Below are positions 7,907-17,300 of a stretch of DNA of 64,000 nucleotides, one piece after another; within the stretch, counting starts at the first letter, position 1; each line of letters opens with the position of its first letter. Where the stretch lies: positions 9,212 to 73,211 of the forward strand of contig JBPCOJ010000004.1 in assembly GCA_051000345.1 (NCBI GenBank), written 5' to 3'. The notes beneath the pieces are model-generated. The model made no database searches. It was not told where the DNA came from and worked only from the letters and a program-made list of their open reading frames with translations. Both the position numbers and the translations under genes were made by a program. This DNA comes from JBHENC01 sp051000345. Lineage in GTDB: Bacteria > Acidobacteriota > Blastocatellia > Pyrinomonadales > Pyrinomonadaceae.

Positions 7907-8093
7907 GATGATTCTCCCTTGAAGTTTTCCCTTAGTATTGAACGGCGGCGACGAAGATAGCTTGCGTCAACGCCGCTCTTTGATTCGTGCGTTGTATGTA
8001 ATGCGTAGTATACACGAAAGAGGGCGCGTCAATAATTCGAGAGTGTTGCGGTTGTCATTAGAATTTGTCGCGCCGCGCCATAGAACAACGTTT

Positions 8094-8879
8094 TTAGAGC
8101 GCGCTTTTGTGAAGCAGCGTGCGTAATTCCGGGTCGAGGGCGAGCAAGGCTTTGAAGGTCACGCGCTGGCCTAGATGTTCTTCATCCACATCGTCGTTCG
8201 CATCGTCCGCATCGCCTGAATCATCATCGAGAGCGCGCGCAAGTTGCTTTGCCGCAGTTTCTTCGTTGATCGCGGAAGACTTTAGAAGACGCCTGAGCGT
8301 TTGCTCGCCGATGAAATCGCACGCGAGGTCTTCCCTTTGCGATTCTGCCGGAGAGACAGAGGCAAGGCGCGCGGCTCTTCGCGCAACTCGTTCGACAAAC
8401 TCGCTCAGGTTGCCGCCGCGCGCGGCGACGTGCGTTAGTTCGTGACCGAGCAACAACATCGTTTCCGCGTCAGTCGTTAAATCTCGCGCGTAGCTTGTCC
8501 CGACGCGAATTTCCGTCGGCTCGTCGTCGTTTACTTCCGCTTTGTCTCCAAGATTTTCGTCAAGCACAATCGTTTGCACTTCCTCGATATGGCGCGCAGC
8601 GATTCTTAGCTCGGCAGGCTCGATAGAGTAGTCGGCGGCTAATGCCTGTAAGGATTCGAGCGTCAGGCGGCGCGCGCGCGGCAAAAGCTTCTCGACGTTT
8701 TTGATGCCGAGTTCGGCCTGTGATGTATGAACGGAAGACGAATTCGCCGGGCGTGCGGAGAGGCGATGCGCTACCCGGCGATTATTTGCGGCGCTGAACA
8801 AAAAGATGAACGAGCCGCAAGAGATTGCCGTCAATAATGCAAGGGCGACGTGCTTTCGGCTTGAATTTTCGAGGATCAT
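8094..8879 (-). CDS. Membrane-anchored M48-like zinc metallopeptidase
   Basis: Residues 12-31 form a membrane segment or uncleaved signal (VALALLTAIS and onward). The zinc motif is GHELTH with His at 146 and 150 and Glu at 147. A downstream EDLACDFIGE helix near residue 183 supplies the likely third ligand, as in M48-type gluzincins. An acidic Asp-rich stretch lies near 215-235. No other M48 membrane segments are present, so it is shorter than HtpX. It is probably exported with its catalytic domain outside the membrane; the substrate is unknown. The ATG at 8879 is the first good start. Confidence 0.7.
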   Translation of the reverse strand: MILENSSRKHVALALLTAISCGSFIFLFSAANNRRVAHRLSARPANSSSVHTSQAELGIKNVEKLLPRARRLTLESLQALAADYSIEPAELRIAARHIEEVQTIVLDENLGDKAEVNDDEPTEIRVGTSYARDLTTDAETMLLLGHELTHVAARGGNLSEFVERVARRAARLASVSPAESQREDLACDFIGEQTLRRLLKSSAINEETAAKQLARALDDDSGDADDANDDVDEEHLGQRVTFKALLALDPELRTLLHKSAL

Positions 8880-8940
8880 TTCGCGCTTTCCTTCGTCCGC
8901 TTAACCAAGGCCGCTTCTCATAAAACTTTACCGAAACGCT

Positions 8941-10692
8941 CTACAGTCCCATTGATTCGCGCACATACTTCGGCGATGGCGAGCCGTAGGAAAGCATTTT
9001 GTCGTGCATTTGTTTGAGATCGACGCGCCCCTTCATCTTCGCTTCGTAGGCGCGGCGAATGTCAGTGACTTCGACGCTCCCGACGTAGTAAGTGGAAAGC
9101 TGCGTCGAAGAAAGCTCGGCGCGCCGCCATTTGCCCGCCGCTTCGCCTTCTTCCTGAAAGCCTTCGTTCATCATAAAAGCGACGGCTTCCTTTTCACTCA
9201 TGTTCGCGGTGTGAATTTTCTGGTCGATAATCGCGTTGACGATTACGCGCAGTTTCATCTTCAGTTGCTGCAAGCGAACTTCCGCGCCGCCGTAGCCTTG
9301 TTCGGCCATTAAATTTTCGGCGTAAACAGCCCAGCCTTCGACAAACGAGCCGCTGCGAAATATAGAGCGGATTTTCGTCGGCGCGGTGAATTTGTTGGCG
9401 TGCGCGATCTGCAAATAATGGCCGGGCATCGCTTCGTGAATCGTCAAATCCTGCACGAAATAATTGTTGTACTCGCGGAAAAAGGAAGCGACGCGTTGGG
9501 GCGTCCAATCCTTCGGCGTCGGCGAAATGGCGTAGAAGGTTTCGCCGCCACGATCCAGCGGCCCGGCGGCATCGCAAAAGGCCACCGCCACGCCGCGCGC
9601 GTATTCCGGCATGACGATGGTTTTGACAGGCTCCGTCGGCACCGTAACGAGATTATGCGCGCGCACAAATTCGGTTGTCGCCTGCAAATCCTGATTCGCC
9701 AGCGCAACGATGGTGTCGTTCGTCGGATGCGATTCCGAGAGTTTATCGAGCACTGCTTTAATGACAAGTTTTTTGTTTGCGAGCGCGACGGAGTTGCTTG
9801 CCTGCTGCGGAAAATATTTTTTGTAGAACGGCAAGGCGATTTCGTACATCTGATTCTGCGTCGTCTTCAAATCCGCTTCGCCGCGCTTGAGTATTTCTTC
9901 CTTCGAGAGATCGGAATCGAGGGCGTAGTGCAGCTTGCGGCGAAACTTCGCGTCGCCGAGACGAAAATCGCCGTTGGAGCGCGGCAGCAAATCTTTTTCG
10001 AGCCAGACGCCGTAATCTTCGAGCGCTTTGATCGTCGCCGCTTGCACGGGCGCGAGTTCCGTTTTCATTTCGGGCGCTTGATTGATGAAGGTTTGCAGTT
10101 CATCGCGGACGAGACTGATGCTGCCTTTGTTCTGCGCGATGGCTGTTTCCGTGTACACGCGCGGCGGATTCTTCAAATTCAACTTCGCTTGTTCGAGCAC
10201 CGTTGGAATAAGTTGCAGACGCGCTTTGACGCTTCGCAAACGAATGGCAAGCGGCGCAAACTCGCGCGACACGAGCGCGTAAACGGCGTTGCCAGCGTTG
10301 TAGCGCAGCGGATTCCATTCGTATTCGCGTAGTTCGTTTATCTGAAAAAGATTGTATTCGAGCTGCGTGCGCATGATTCTGTAATCGATGCTGTTGACGG
10401 AATTGAGCCGCGCGGCGGGAATTGCTTCGAGCGCCTTCAAATACTCCTGCGTCAGCTTGCGTTCACGTTCGACGCCCGCGAGACTGTAATCGTCGAGCCG
10501 GTTGTCATAGCGATGATCGCCGAGACCCGTCGCCGTCTCTGGACTCATTTGCAAAAGTTGTTCGATGTATTTGTTCGCCAGTGTTTCAAACTTCGCGTCA
10601 GCGTTTTTGTCTGAAAGATTGTGCGCGGGAACAATCATAAGCGATGAAAGCAGCGTCAGGAGCGCGATGGAAACGAGAATCGTGCGTCGCAT
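8941..10692 (-). CDS. Secreted DUF885 family peptidase-like protein
   Basis: A 583-residue protein with an N-terminal signal peptide (about residues 1-23, hydrophobic VSIALLTLLSSLMI core) and no lipobox. The DUF885 signature HEAMPGHYLQ near residue 418 is a His-Glu zinc-site-like motif; GSFVEGWAVYAE near 445 is the second conserved block. DUF885 proteins are thought to be metallopeptidase-like, although few have known substrates. It is likely periplasmic or lipid-face. Transcribed alone. The 274-base gap upstream toward the divergent isoaspartyl peptidase gene must hold both promoters. Confidence 0.85.
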   Translation of the reverse strand: MRRTILVSIALLTLLSSLMIVPAHNLSDKNADAKFETLANKYIEQLLQMSPETATGLGDHRYDNRLDDYSLAGVERERKLTQEYLKALEAIPAARLNSVNSIDYRIMRTQLEYNLFQINELREYEWNPLRYNAGNAVYALVSREFAPLAIRLRSVKARLQLIPTVLEQAKLNLKNPPRVYTETAIAQNKGSISLVRDELQTFINQAPEMKTELAPVQAATIKALEDYGVWLEKDLLPRSNGDFRLGDAKFRRKLHYALDSDLSKEEILKRGEADLKTTQNQMYEIALPFYKKYFPQQASNSVALANKKLVIKAVLDKLSESHPTNDTIVALANQDLQATTEFVRAHNLVTVPTEPVKTIVMPEYARGVAVAFCDAAGPLDRGGETFYAISPTPKDWTPQRVASFFREYNNYFVQDLTIHEAMPGHYLQIAHANKFTAPTKIRSIFRSGSFVEGWAVYAENLMAEQGYGGAEVRLQQLKMKLRVIVNAIIDQKIHTANMSEKEAVAFMMNEGFQEEGEAAGKWRRAELSSTQLSTYYVGSVEVTDIRRAYEAKMKGRVDLKQMHDKMLSYGSPSPKYVRESMGL

Positions 10693-10966
10693 ATTAATGA
10701 AAATCCTTTGGTGTTGTCGGCCTGTATTTTCGTCTGCAAACGGGGAGCGAATCTATTATAAGGAAATGTCGGGCGCGGCGCGATGCGCGGTGAATAAAAC
10801 AGTGCGATGAGCGCTGAATAAAATCAGGCGGCATCGCTTCACGGCGTCGCGCATCATTGCCTCATTTGCCTTCGCATGTATTACTATAACGCCGCCGCGC
10901 GGAAACCGAAAAGCGCGCGCCACAAGGAAAGCGCAAACAATTCAATCGAAATAAGGATTCAGGCTG

Positions 10967-12109
10967 ATGTACACAGATAAAAGTCGCAGAAAATTCTTGG
11001 GCAACGCCGCCCTCATCGGCATCACTTCAACAATGCTTAAAGCCAATTCGTCCGGCGAAGCCTTCGCGCAGAACAAACCGCCGCAAGTCGCTTTGTCGGC
11101 GAAAAGCACGGAGCAGGCGGCGCAAGGCAAACGCGCGGGCTTTGCCATTCACGGCGGCGCAGGCACGATCCTCAAAAGCAATATGACGCCGGAACTCGAA
11201 AAAGAGTATCGCGCAAAATTGACTGAAGCGTTGATGAAGGGCTACGGCGTTTTGAGCGCGAACGGCGGCGGCCTAGATGCGATTGAAGCCGCGGTCAGAA
11301 TCATGGAAGACTCGCCGCTCTTTAACGCGGGCAAGGGCGCTGTCTTTACGAGCGACGAAACGAATGAACTCGATTCTTCGATTATGGACGGGCGCACGCT
11401 CAAGGCGGGCGCGGTGGCATCCTTGAAGCACATCAAAAATCCGATCAGCCTCGCGCGCCTCGTGATGGAAAAGTCGCCCCACGTCATGCTCGTCAGCGAC
11501 GGCGCGGAAAGCTTCGCCAAACAACAGGGCATCGAACTCGTCGCGCCCGAATACTTTTATACGGAAAAGCGTTTCAAGGAATTGCAGCGCATTAAGGAAC
11601 GCGAAAAGCAGCAAAGCGATGCGCCGAAGAAAACGAGCAGCCGCGCGACAACAACCGACACACAGACGGGCGCGCAAGGTTTCTTCGACGAAGAAAAGCA
11701 CGGCACAGTCGGCGCAGTCGCACTCGATCTGGCGGGGAATCTCGCGGCAGGAACTTCGACGGGCGGCGTTCCCAACAAACGCTTCGGGCGCGTCGGCGAT
11801 TCTCCGATTATCGGCGCAGGCACTTACGCCAACAACCAAACATGCGCCGTTTCCGCGACAGGCGACGGCGAATATTTTATACGATCCGTCGTCGCGCACG
11901 ACATTTCCGCGCTGATGGAATATCGAGGCCTGAGCGTCAAGGAAGCGGCGCAAATCGCCATCGACAAAGTAGGACGCTTGGGCGGCACGGGCGGACTGAT
12001 TGCCATCGACAGAGCGGGCAATATCACGCAGCCCTTCAATACAGCGGGCATGTATCGCGGCTACATCAACGCGCGCGGCGAGCCGATTGTGGAGATTTAT
12101 AAAAACTGA
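10967..12109 (+). CDS. Tat-exported isoaspartyl peptidase / L-asparaginase (Ntn hydrolase)
   Basis: It hydrolyses isoaspartyl dipeptides and asparagine after autocatalytic cleavage (family knowledge). Seen: a Tat-like signal with SRRKFLG at the N-terminus; FAIHGGAGTI near residue 62; and the cleavage-nucleophile block GTVGAVALD with Thr247 as the new N-terminal nucleophile, followed by GTSTGG. Length 380 matches the family plus the signal and a basic linker of about 30 residues (QQSDAPKK region) before Thr247. The ATG follows AAGGATT. It is a stand-alone gene, convergent with prsW-like, with 15 bases between stops. Confidence 0.92.
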   Translation: MYTDKSRRKFLGNAALIGITSTMLKANSSGEAFAQNKPPQVALSAKSTEQAAQGKRAGFAIHGGAGTILKSNMTPELEKEYRAKLTEALMKGYGVLSANGGGLDAIEAAVRIMEDSPLFNAGKGAVFTSDETNELDSSIMDGRTLKAGAVASLKHIKNPISLARLVMEKSPHVMLVSDGAESFAKQQGIELVAPEYFYTEKRFKELQRIKEREKQQSDAPKKTSSRATTTDTQTGAQGFFDEEKHGTVGAVALDLAGNLAAGTSTGGVPNKRFGRVGDSPIIGAGTYANNQTCAVSATGDGEYFIRSVVAHDISALMEYRGLSVKEAAQIAIDKVGRLGGTGGLIAIDRAGNITQPFNTAGMYRGYINARGEPIVEIYKN

Positions 12110-12124
12110 ACCGGCAAAAATTAT

Positions 12125-13282
12125 TTACCTATTCAAACGCCGCTGCAAATCGCGGAGTGCTTCCATGTACATCGTTTCGCGTTCGGCGTCGGTTTGATTC
12201 GTTGGATGGATTCCGCGCATAACACGGCTGCGATGAAAGGCTAATTCGCTCGCCGTCTGATTAAACTGCGCGCGCGTGCGCCACCGCTTGAACCCGCCGC
12301 GCATGAACGCCTGCCAAGAGGCGTTCATACGCGCGCTCACGCTGCACAACGATTCATATTCCTCGACAGTCATCACTCCGCCATCGCAATCGCACAATAA
12401 GTGTTCCCGCAAGAGCCGTCCCTCGCGGCGCAGCGCAAAATAAATCGTCACGAGCGTTGCGACAAACACAGGAACCATGAGCAGAAAATAGGTCAGCAAA
12501 AATCCTGCGCTCCCGAAGAGCGTTGCCGCGCTGTTCCATACCGCGTGCAAAAGAATCGCCAGCGCAAAGCCGATTAAGGGCGCAAGTATTTGGACGAAGC
12601 GTTTTGTCGAAGTGCGCGCCAGACCGAGACCGATGCCCGTCATGCTCGTAAGGAGCGGATGCACGAAGGGCGACAGACCGCCGCGCAGAATCAGCGTTCC
12701 GGTTAAAACGCCGCCTTCGCCCGCGAGCGCCGCCTTGCCGTAATACTGCACGTTCTCCATCATCGCAAATCCGAGTCCGACCATTCCCGCGTACACGATG
12801 CCGTCCAAGACATCGTCAAACTCATCCGTCTTAAAGAACAGCATCAGGATCACGAATCCCTTCGCGCATTCTTCCGTGAACGGCGCGGAAACGAGTGTGC
12901 TGAAAACTTCGCCCGCGTGCTGGTCTTTGGTCAACAAATAAACAATGCCGCCCGCCGCCGTGTTGACGACGTAAGCGACGAAGACGGCGACGAACGCGCC
13001 CCAGAAAAACGCCGTCGCCAGCATCCACGTCGGCTCCGCTTCATAGCGGTCAATCCACAACAGCAGCGAGACGTAAACAGGCACGGGCAGCGCCGCGAGA
13101 ACTAATCCAGTCAGAAGCGCAATCGGCCCCGTCTCTGCGTCGATCAACAACAGCACGACGAGGCCGAGCAGCAGCGCCAGCAGAATCGCCGCAACGACAA
13201 GCGTTCGCTTGAGCGAGGTTCGATTATTTGAGACGAGGACAAACCGCTGCGGCTGGCTTTGAAAATTATCTCGATGCTCCAT
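12125..13282 (-). CDS. PrsW-family intramembrane metalloprotease
   Basis: A multi-pass membrane protein. Seen: a first hydrophobic pair after residue 27, a short cytoplasmic loop WIDRYEAEP, then the PrsW motifs FTEECAKGF (Glu-Glu-x-x-Lys), FVHPLLTS near residue 215 and LLHAVWN near 248, which are the conserved catalytic positions of this CPBP-related family. PrsW cleaves an anti-sigma factor in Bacillus; none is adjacent here. The tail of about 100 residues is soluble and basic. The ATG at 13282 is chosen; a TTG at 13321 would add 13 residues. It lies 69 bases after the GNAT gene on the same strand. Confidence 0.88.
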   Translation of the reverse strand: MEHRDNFQSQPQRFVLVSNNRTSLKRTLVVAAILLALLLGLVVLLLIDAETGPIALLTGLVLAALPVPVYVSLLLWIDRYEAEPTWMLATAFFWGAFVAVFVAYVVNTAAGGIVYLLTKDQHAGEVFSTLVSAPFTEECAKGFVILMLFFKTDEFDDVLDGIVYAGMVGLGFAMMENVQYYGKAALAGEGGVLTGTLILRGGLSPFVHPLLTSMTGIGLGLARTSTKRFVQILAPLIGFALAILLHAVWNSAATLFGSAGFLLTYFLLMVPVFVATLVTIYFALRREGRLLREHLLCDCDGGVMTVEEYESLCSVSARMNASWQAFMRGGFKRWRTRAQFNQTASELAFHRSRVMRGIHPTNQTDAERETMYMEALRDLQRRLNR

Positions 13283-13351
13283 GCTGTTTCGATGGTAAGC
13301 AAAAGATGCGTGCGCAGACAAGCCCCGCCTATCCGACGGACGCAGGGAATC

Positions 13352-14182
13352 TTACGATGCCCATTGGCGCAGCCACTTCGTGCGCGTGTAAGCGACTCGA
13401 AAGCCGTTGCGTTCGGCGTTGCGTTGCGAAGCGCTGCCGGGAAGCGTCGCAACTGTCGCCAGCTCACAATCGTGCTTCATCGCAAATTGCAAACGGTAAT
13501 CGAGCAAGGCTCCTTGCGCGCCGCGTTTACGATAAGCGGGCAGCATGCTCGCTCCGGCAAGCGCGGCAATTCCGTCCCGTATGTTCATCGAGCCGCCGCC
13601 GATAATCACACCGTCTTGCTCCGCGACAAAGCAATGCGTGCCTGACGTATGAAAGATTGTTGTGAAAAGATCGCGCATCGGCGGCGGCACATCGCTTGTC
13701 TCCATAAGCCCGCGCGCCGCCGCCTGCGCCCACGCTTCCGCTTCATTCGGCGTTGCGAGACGCGCATGTACATCACGCTGCCCGGCTTCGCTTGCGTTCG
13801 TTTCATCGAGCAGCAATGCCCGCACAAGTACGTTCGAGAATTCGATTGGTTTGTAGCCGCGCGCCGCCAGCAATTCGACGAGCGAGGCATCGGCAAGCGG
13901 ACACACTTCTATGTTCACAGGAGCGCGGCGGCTTCGATAAAACTCTTCCAATTCATCAATCTCAATAGCCGTGACTTTGCCGTGCATTCCGAGCGCGAAG
14001 GCTTGCGTGATCGGTGATTCGATGCCCGCGAAGGTAGCGCGCCCGCCCGCAACCGCGATTGATGTTGCGTCGCTTTGCGGAAAAAGCAGCGCATGTGTAC
14101 GCGCATACTCCGCGCCGCCCACAGCGTCGAGATTTTCCATGCGGCGCGCCAGATTCACGTCCGCGAAAAGTGTTGTATACAT
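13352..14182 (-). CDS. GNAT family N-acetyltransferase
   Basis: A 276-residue cytoplasmic protein with an acetyl-CoA binding core in the C-terminal half: LAGASMLPAYRKRGAQGALL (Q/RxxGxG/A-type motif A) near residue 209, then FAMKHDCELATVAT and the family's typical NAERNGFRVAYTR end. The first 130 residues are a variable or degenerate GNAT half, so this may be a tandem-GNAT form. The substrate is unknown. It is the first of two leftward genes with PrsW. Confidence 0.85.
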   Translation of the reverse strand: MYTTLFADVNLARRMENLDAVGGAEYARTHALLFPQSDATSIAVAGGRATFAGIESPITQAFALGMHGKVTAIEIDELEEFYRSRRAPVNIEVCPLADASLVELLAARGYKPIEFSNVLVRALLLDETNASEAGQRDVHARLATPNEAEAWAQAAARGLMETSDVPPPMRDLFTTIFHTSGTHCFVAEQDGVIIGGGSMNIRDGIAALAGASMLPAYRKRGAQGALLDYRLQFAMKHDCELATVATLPGSASQRNAERNGFRVAYTRTKWLRQWAS

Positions 14183-14204
14183 TTGTCGATGTTCCGATGT
14201 TATA

Positions 14205-14243
14205 GCAAACGCCGCGTGCCTTTGACAGACACGCGGCGTTTGC
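14205..14243. terminator. Strong hairpin between GNAT and the giant secreted protein
   Basis: Fourteen-base perfect stem GCAAACGCCGCGTG / CACGCGGCGTTTGC with an 11-base loop. It lies downstream of the leftward giant gene (end 14306) and 22 bases upstream of the GNAT start. T-richness after the stem is weak, so it may be a terminator or a transcript-end structure. Confidence 0.55.
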
Positions 14244-14305
14244 TTATTGAATGATACAGTCGCCTTCCTCGCGCGACTGCAACGATTGACTTCGCGCCGG
14301 GCGGT

Positions 14306-17300
14306 TTATTTGAATGCCGCGCAATCCCTATCCGTGCGCGTCACGATTGTGCTGAAGCGCTCCTGATACTCTCTGGAGTTGACGAAGGCGCAGACCATCC
14401 CGCGATAATTATTCGGCTGGCGATTGTTCAGTATGTCCAGCCAGAATTGGAATCCGCCTTCGTCCGCGTCGCGCCGCAGATAACCGAAATACTGCATCGT
14501 GACGAACGCCGCGTTGAATTCGCGGTCAACGAACTCCTGCGTGTCCGCCACCTTGACGAGCGCGCCGGAGCGCGTCAATGAGCCGCTTTCAAGCGAGCCG
14601 ATCAACGCTTCCCGCTCGGCGGACGGCGGCACAACGCTCGTGTTGGCAAACGTCGCGTCCACATATTGAGTGTTCGTTTTGTTGCCGTAGAGCGCTCGCG
14701 CGTCATCGCTCTTCATCAACTCTTCGGCCAGCAATTGCTTGCTCATCGTCAGGCTCTGGCCTGCGACAAACTGCGAACGCGCGCGTGTGTATTCGAGATA
14801 AGTCGGAGCGCGCCCGAACGTCGCTTTGTAGAGACGATAAGCGGCAAAGCCCGTATCCTGATACTCCTTCTCGATAAAGAAGGCGGCGGCGACTTCTGTG
14901 CGACGGCGTGTAATGCACGCCGCATCATTGCCGCACTTCGTAATCTCATTCGTCCAATAAGCAATACCTCCGGCGTCCGGTTCGCGGTTAAGGAAATCGT
15001 GATACTGCTGGTAGACGAAGTTGCGCGCGTCGTCAATCGAGTTGCGCGTCGCATCCGTCGTCGCCTCTGCGATGGTCACGACGGCGGTGGTTTGCCCGCC
15101 GAGACTTGCGTTCACGGGATTGCTCAACGTGATGGTTAAGGTTTCCGCGCCCTCGATGTATGAATCGGGATTGACGAGCAGCGAAAACGTCTTTGTTGTT
15201 TGACCGGCGGCGAATTGAAGCGTGCCGAGAGCGATTGTGTAATCGCTCTTTTGTTTGGCTGTCACATCATTCGTCGCGTAGTCAATCGAAGCCGCCTGTG
15301 AGGTGTCGCCCGTGCGCGTGACGGTAATGAGAATCGAGCCGTCGTTTTCGCTGATAGCGTAAGCCGCTTGATTGAACTGCACGAACACTGCATCGTCATT
15401 GCTGATCGTGCCTGTGCCTTGCGCGCGCGAGACGGTGGCATTGACCGCGTTCGTTAAATTAACGAAGAAGGTTTCGTCCGGCTCGTTTTGCGTGTCGCCC
15501 GCGACTTGCACGGTGATTTGCTTCGAGGTTTCGCCGGGAGCGAAGGTCAGTGTGCCGCTTGTCGTCGTGTAGTCGGAACCGGCGGTGGCAGTGCCGTCGG
15601 CGGTGGCGTAATTGACCGTCACGGTTTGAGAGGTCGAACCGCTGAGCATGACCGTGAAGGTAAAGGCGGTTGTGCCGGTGTTGCCTTCCGTTTGCGAGAC
15701 ATCATTGATGGCAAGCGTCGGCGCGGCATCGTCGTCGAGAATCATCAGTGTGGCCGTCGAAGGTGTGCCGAGTGTCGCGCTGCCCGTTACGTTGCTCAAA
15801 GTCAGATTGAGTGTTTCTGTCGGCTCGTTGACGGTGTCGTTAATGATCGGCACGGTGAACGTCTTGCTTTGCTGGTCGCCGTCGGCAAAGGAGATTGTGC
15901 CGGAGGCGGCGGTGTAGTCGGCACCGGCTGTGGCAGTGCCGTCTGAAGTTGCATAGCGCACGGTTGCCGCGCCGCTTGCGCCGCCTGTGCGTGTGACGGT
16001 GATAATTGCCGTGCCGTCCTGTTCGCGTGTGTTGTAGGCAGCAACGCTGAACTGAATGGTGCCGCCGCCCGCAACGTTGATGTTGACGGTGGCGGTGTTG
16101 CTGTCGAAGGTGCCGTTGTTGGCTTTGTAGGTAAATGAATCCGCGCCGCTGAATCCGGCAGCGGGCGTATAGGTGAACGAGCCGTTGCTGTTAAGCGTGA
16201 CGGAGCCGTGCGCCGGATCGGAGACCTTCACAGCCGTCAATGAATTGCCTGCCGCATCCGTGTCGTTTGCGAGCACGCCGGGCGCGGCGACATTCAGCGT
16301 AGAGTTTTCGTTGACCGTGTAGGTGTCGTTGTTAGCGACGGGCGCGCCCGTGATTTTGATCGTGACGGTTTGCGTGGCGTCGGGCGCGACACCGTTGCTG
16401 GCGGTGACGGTAAAGGTGAAAGTGCCTGCGGTGGTCGGCGTGCCGGAAAGCGTGCCGTTGGCGGCGATGCTGAGTCCGGCGGGCGCGGTACCCGCTGTCA
16501 CGCTGAAGGTCGGCGACGGCGTGCCGGAGGCGGTGAATGTGAATGTGTAGGCGGTGCCGACAGTGCCGTTCGGCGGCGCGCCGTTTGTAAAGACGGGCGA
16601 CATCGGCGCGTTGTACGTCACCATGTTATCGGTGCTTGTCGAAGCGGTGTTCGTGTTGCCCGCCGCATCCGTTGCGCCACTCGCATTGACCGAAGCGGTG
16701 ACTATCCCGTTCGATGTCATGCCACTGATTGCCACATTGTAAATTGTGCCTGAGCCGGTGACGGTCGCTGTCGTTGCGCCTGCGCCGGAGAAAGTTACGT
16801 CCGCAGAGTCAAAGCCCGTCACTGCTTCGCTAAACACAACTGTAAAGTTGATCGGTGATGTGTTCGTTGGATCAGCTTGTCCTGCTGCTTGATTGATCGT
16901 CACGCTCGGCGCAGTCGTGTCGGGAACAGGCGTCGGCGAGGGAGACGGCGTTGGTGTCGGAGTTGGTATTGCCGTGACGTTGATGTTGACGGTGGCGGTG
17001 TTGCTGTCGAACGTGCCGTTGTTGGCTTTGTAGGTGAACGAATCCGCGCCGCTGAATCCGGCAGCGGGCGTATAGGTAAACGAGCCGTTGCTGTTAAGCG
17101 TCACGGTGCCGTGCGCGGGGTCGGAAACCTTCACAGCCGTCAGTTGATTGTCCGCTGCGTCAGTGTCATTGGCGAGGACGCCGGGCGCGGCGACGTTGAG
17201 CGCAGTGTCTTCGCTCGTGGTGTAAGCGTCGTTTGCGGCAACGGGCGCGCCCGTTATTTTGATGGTGACGGTTTGCGTGGCGTCGGGCGCGACACCGTTG

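Noticed and set aside
9400..10332. Long rightward open frame (310 codons) opposite the DUF885 gene
   Set aside because: It lies wholly inside a clear DUF885 coding region on the other strand and has no ribosome site or motif; the long antisense frame is caused by GC-rich codon use.
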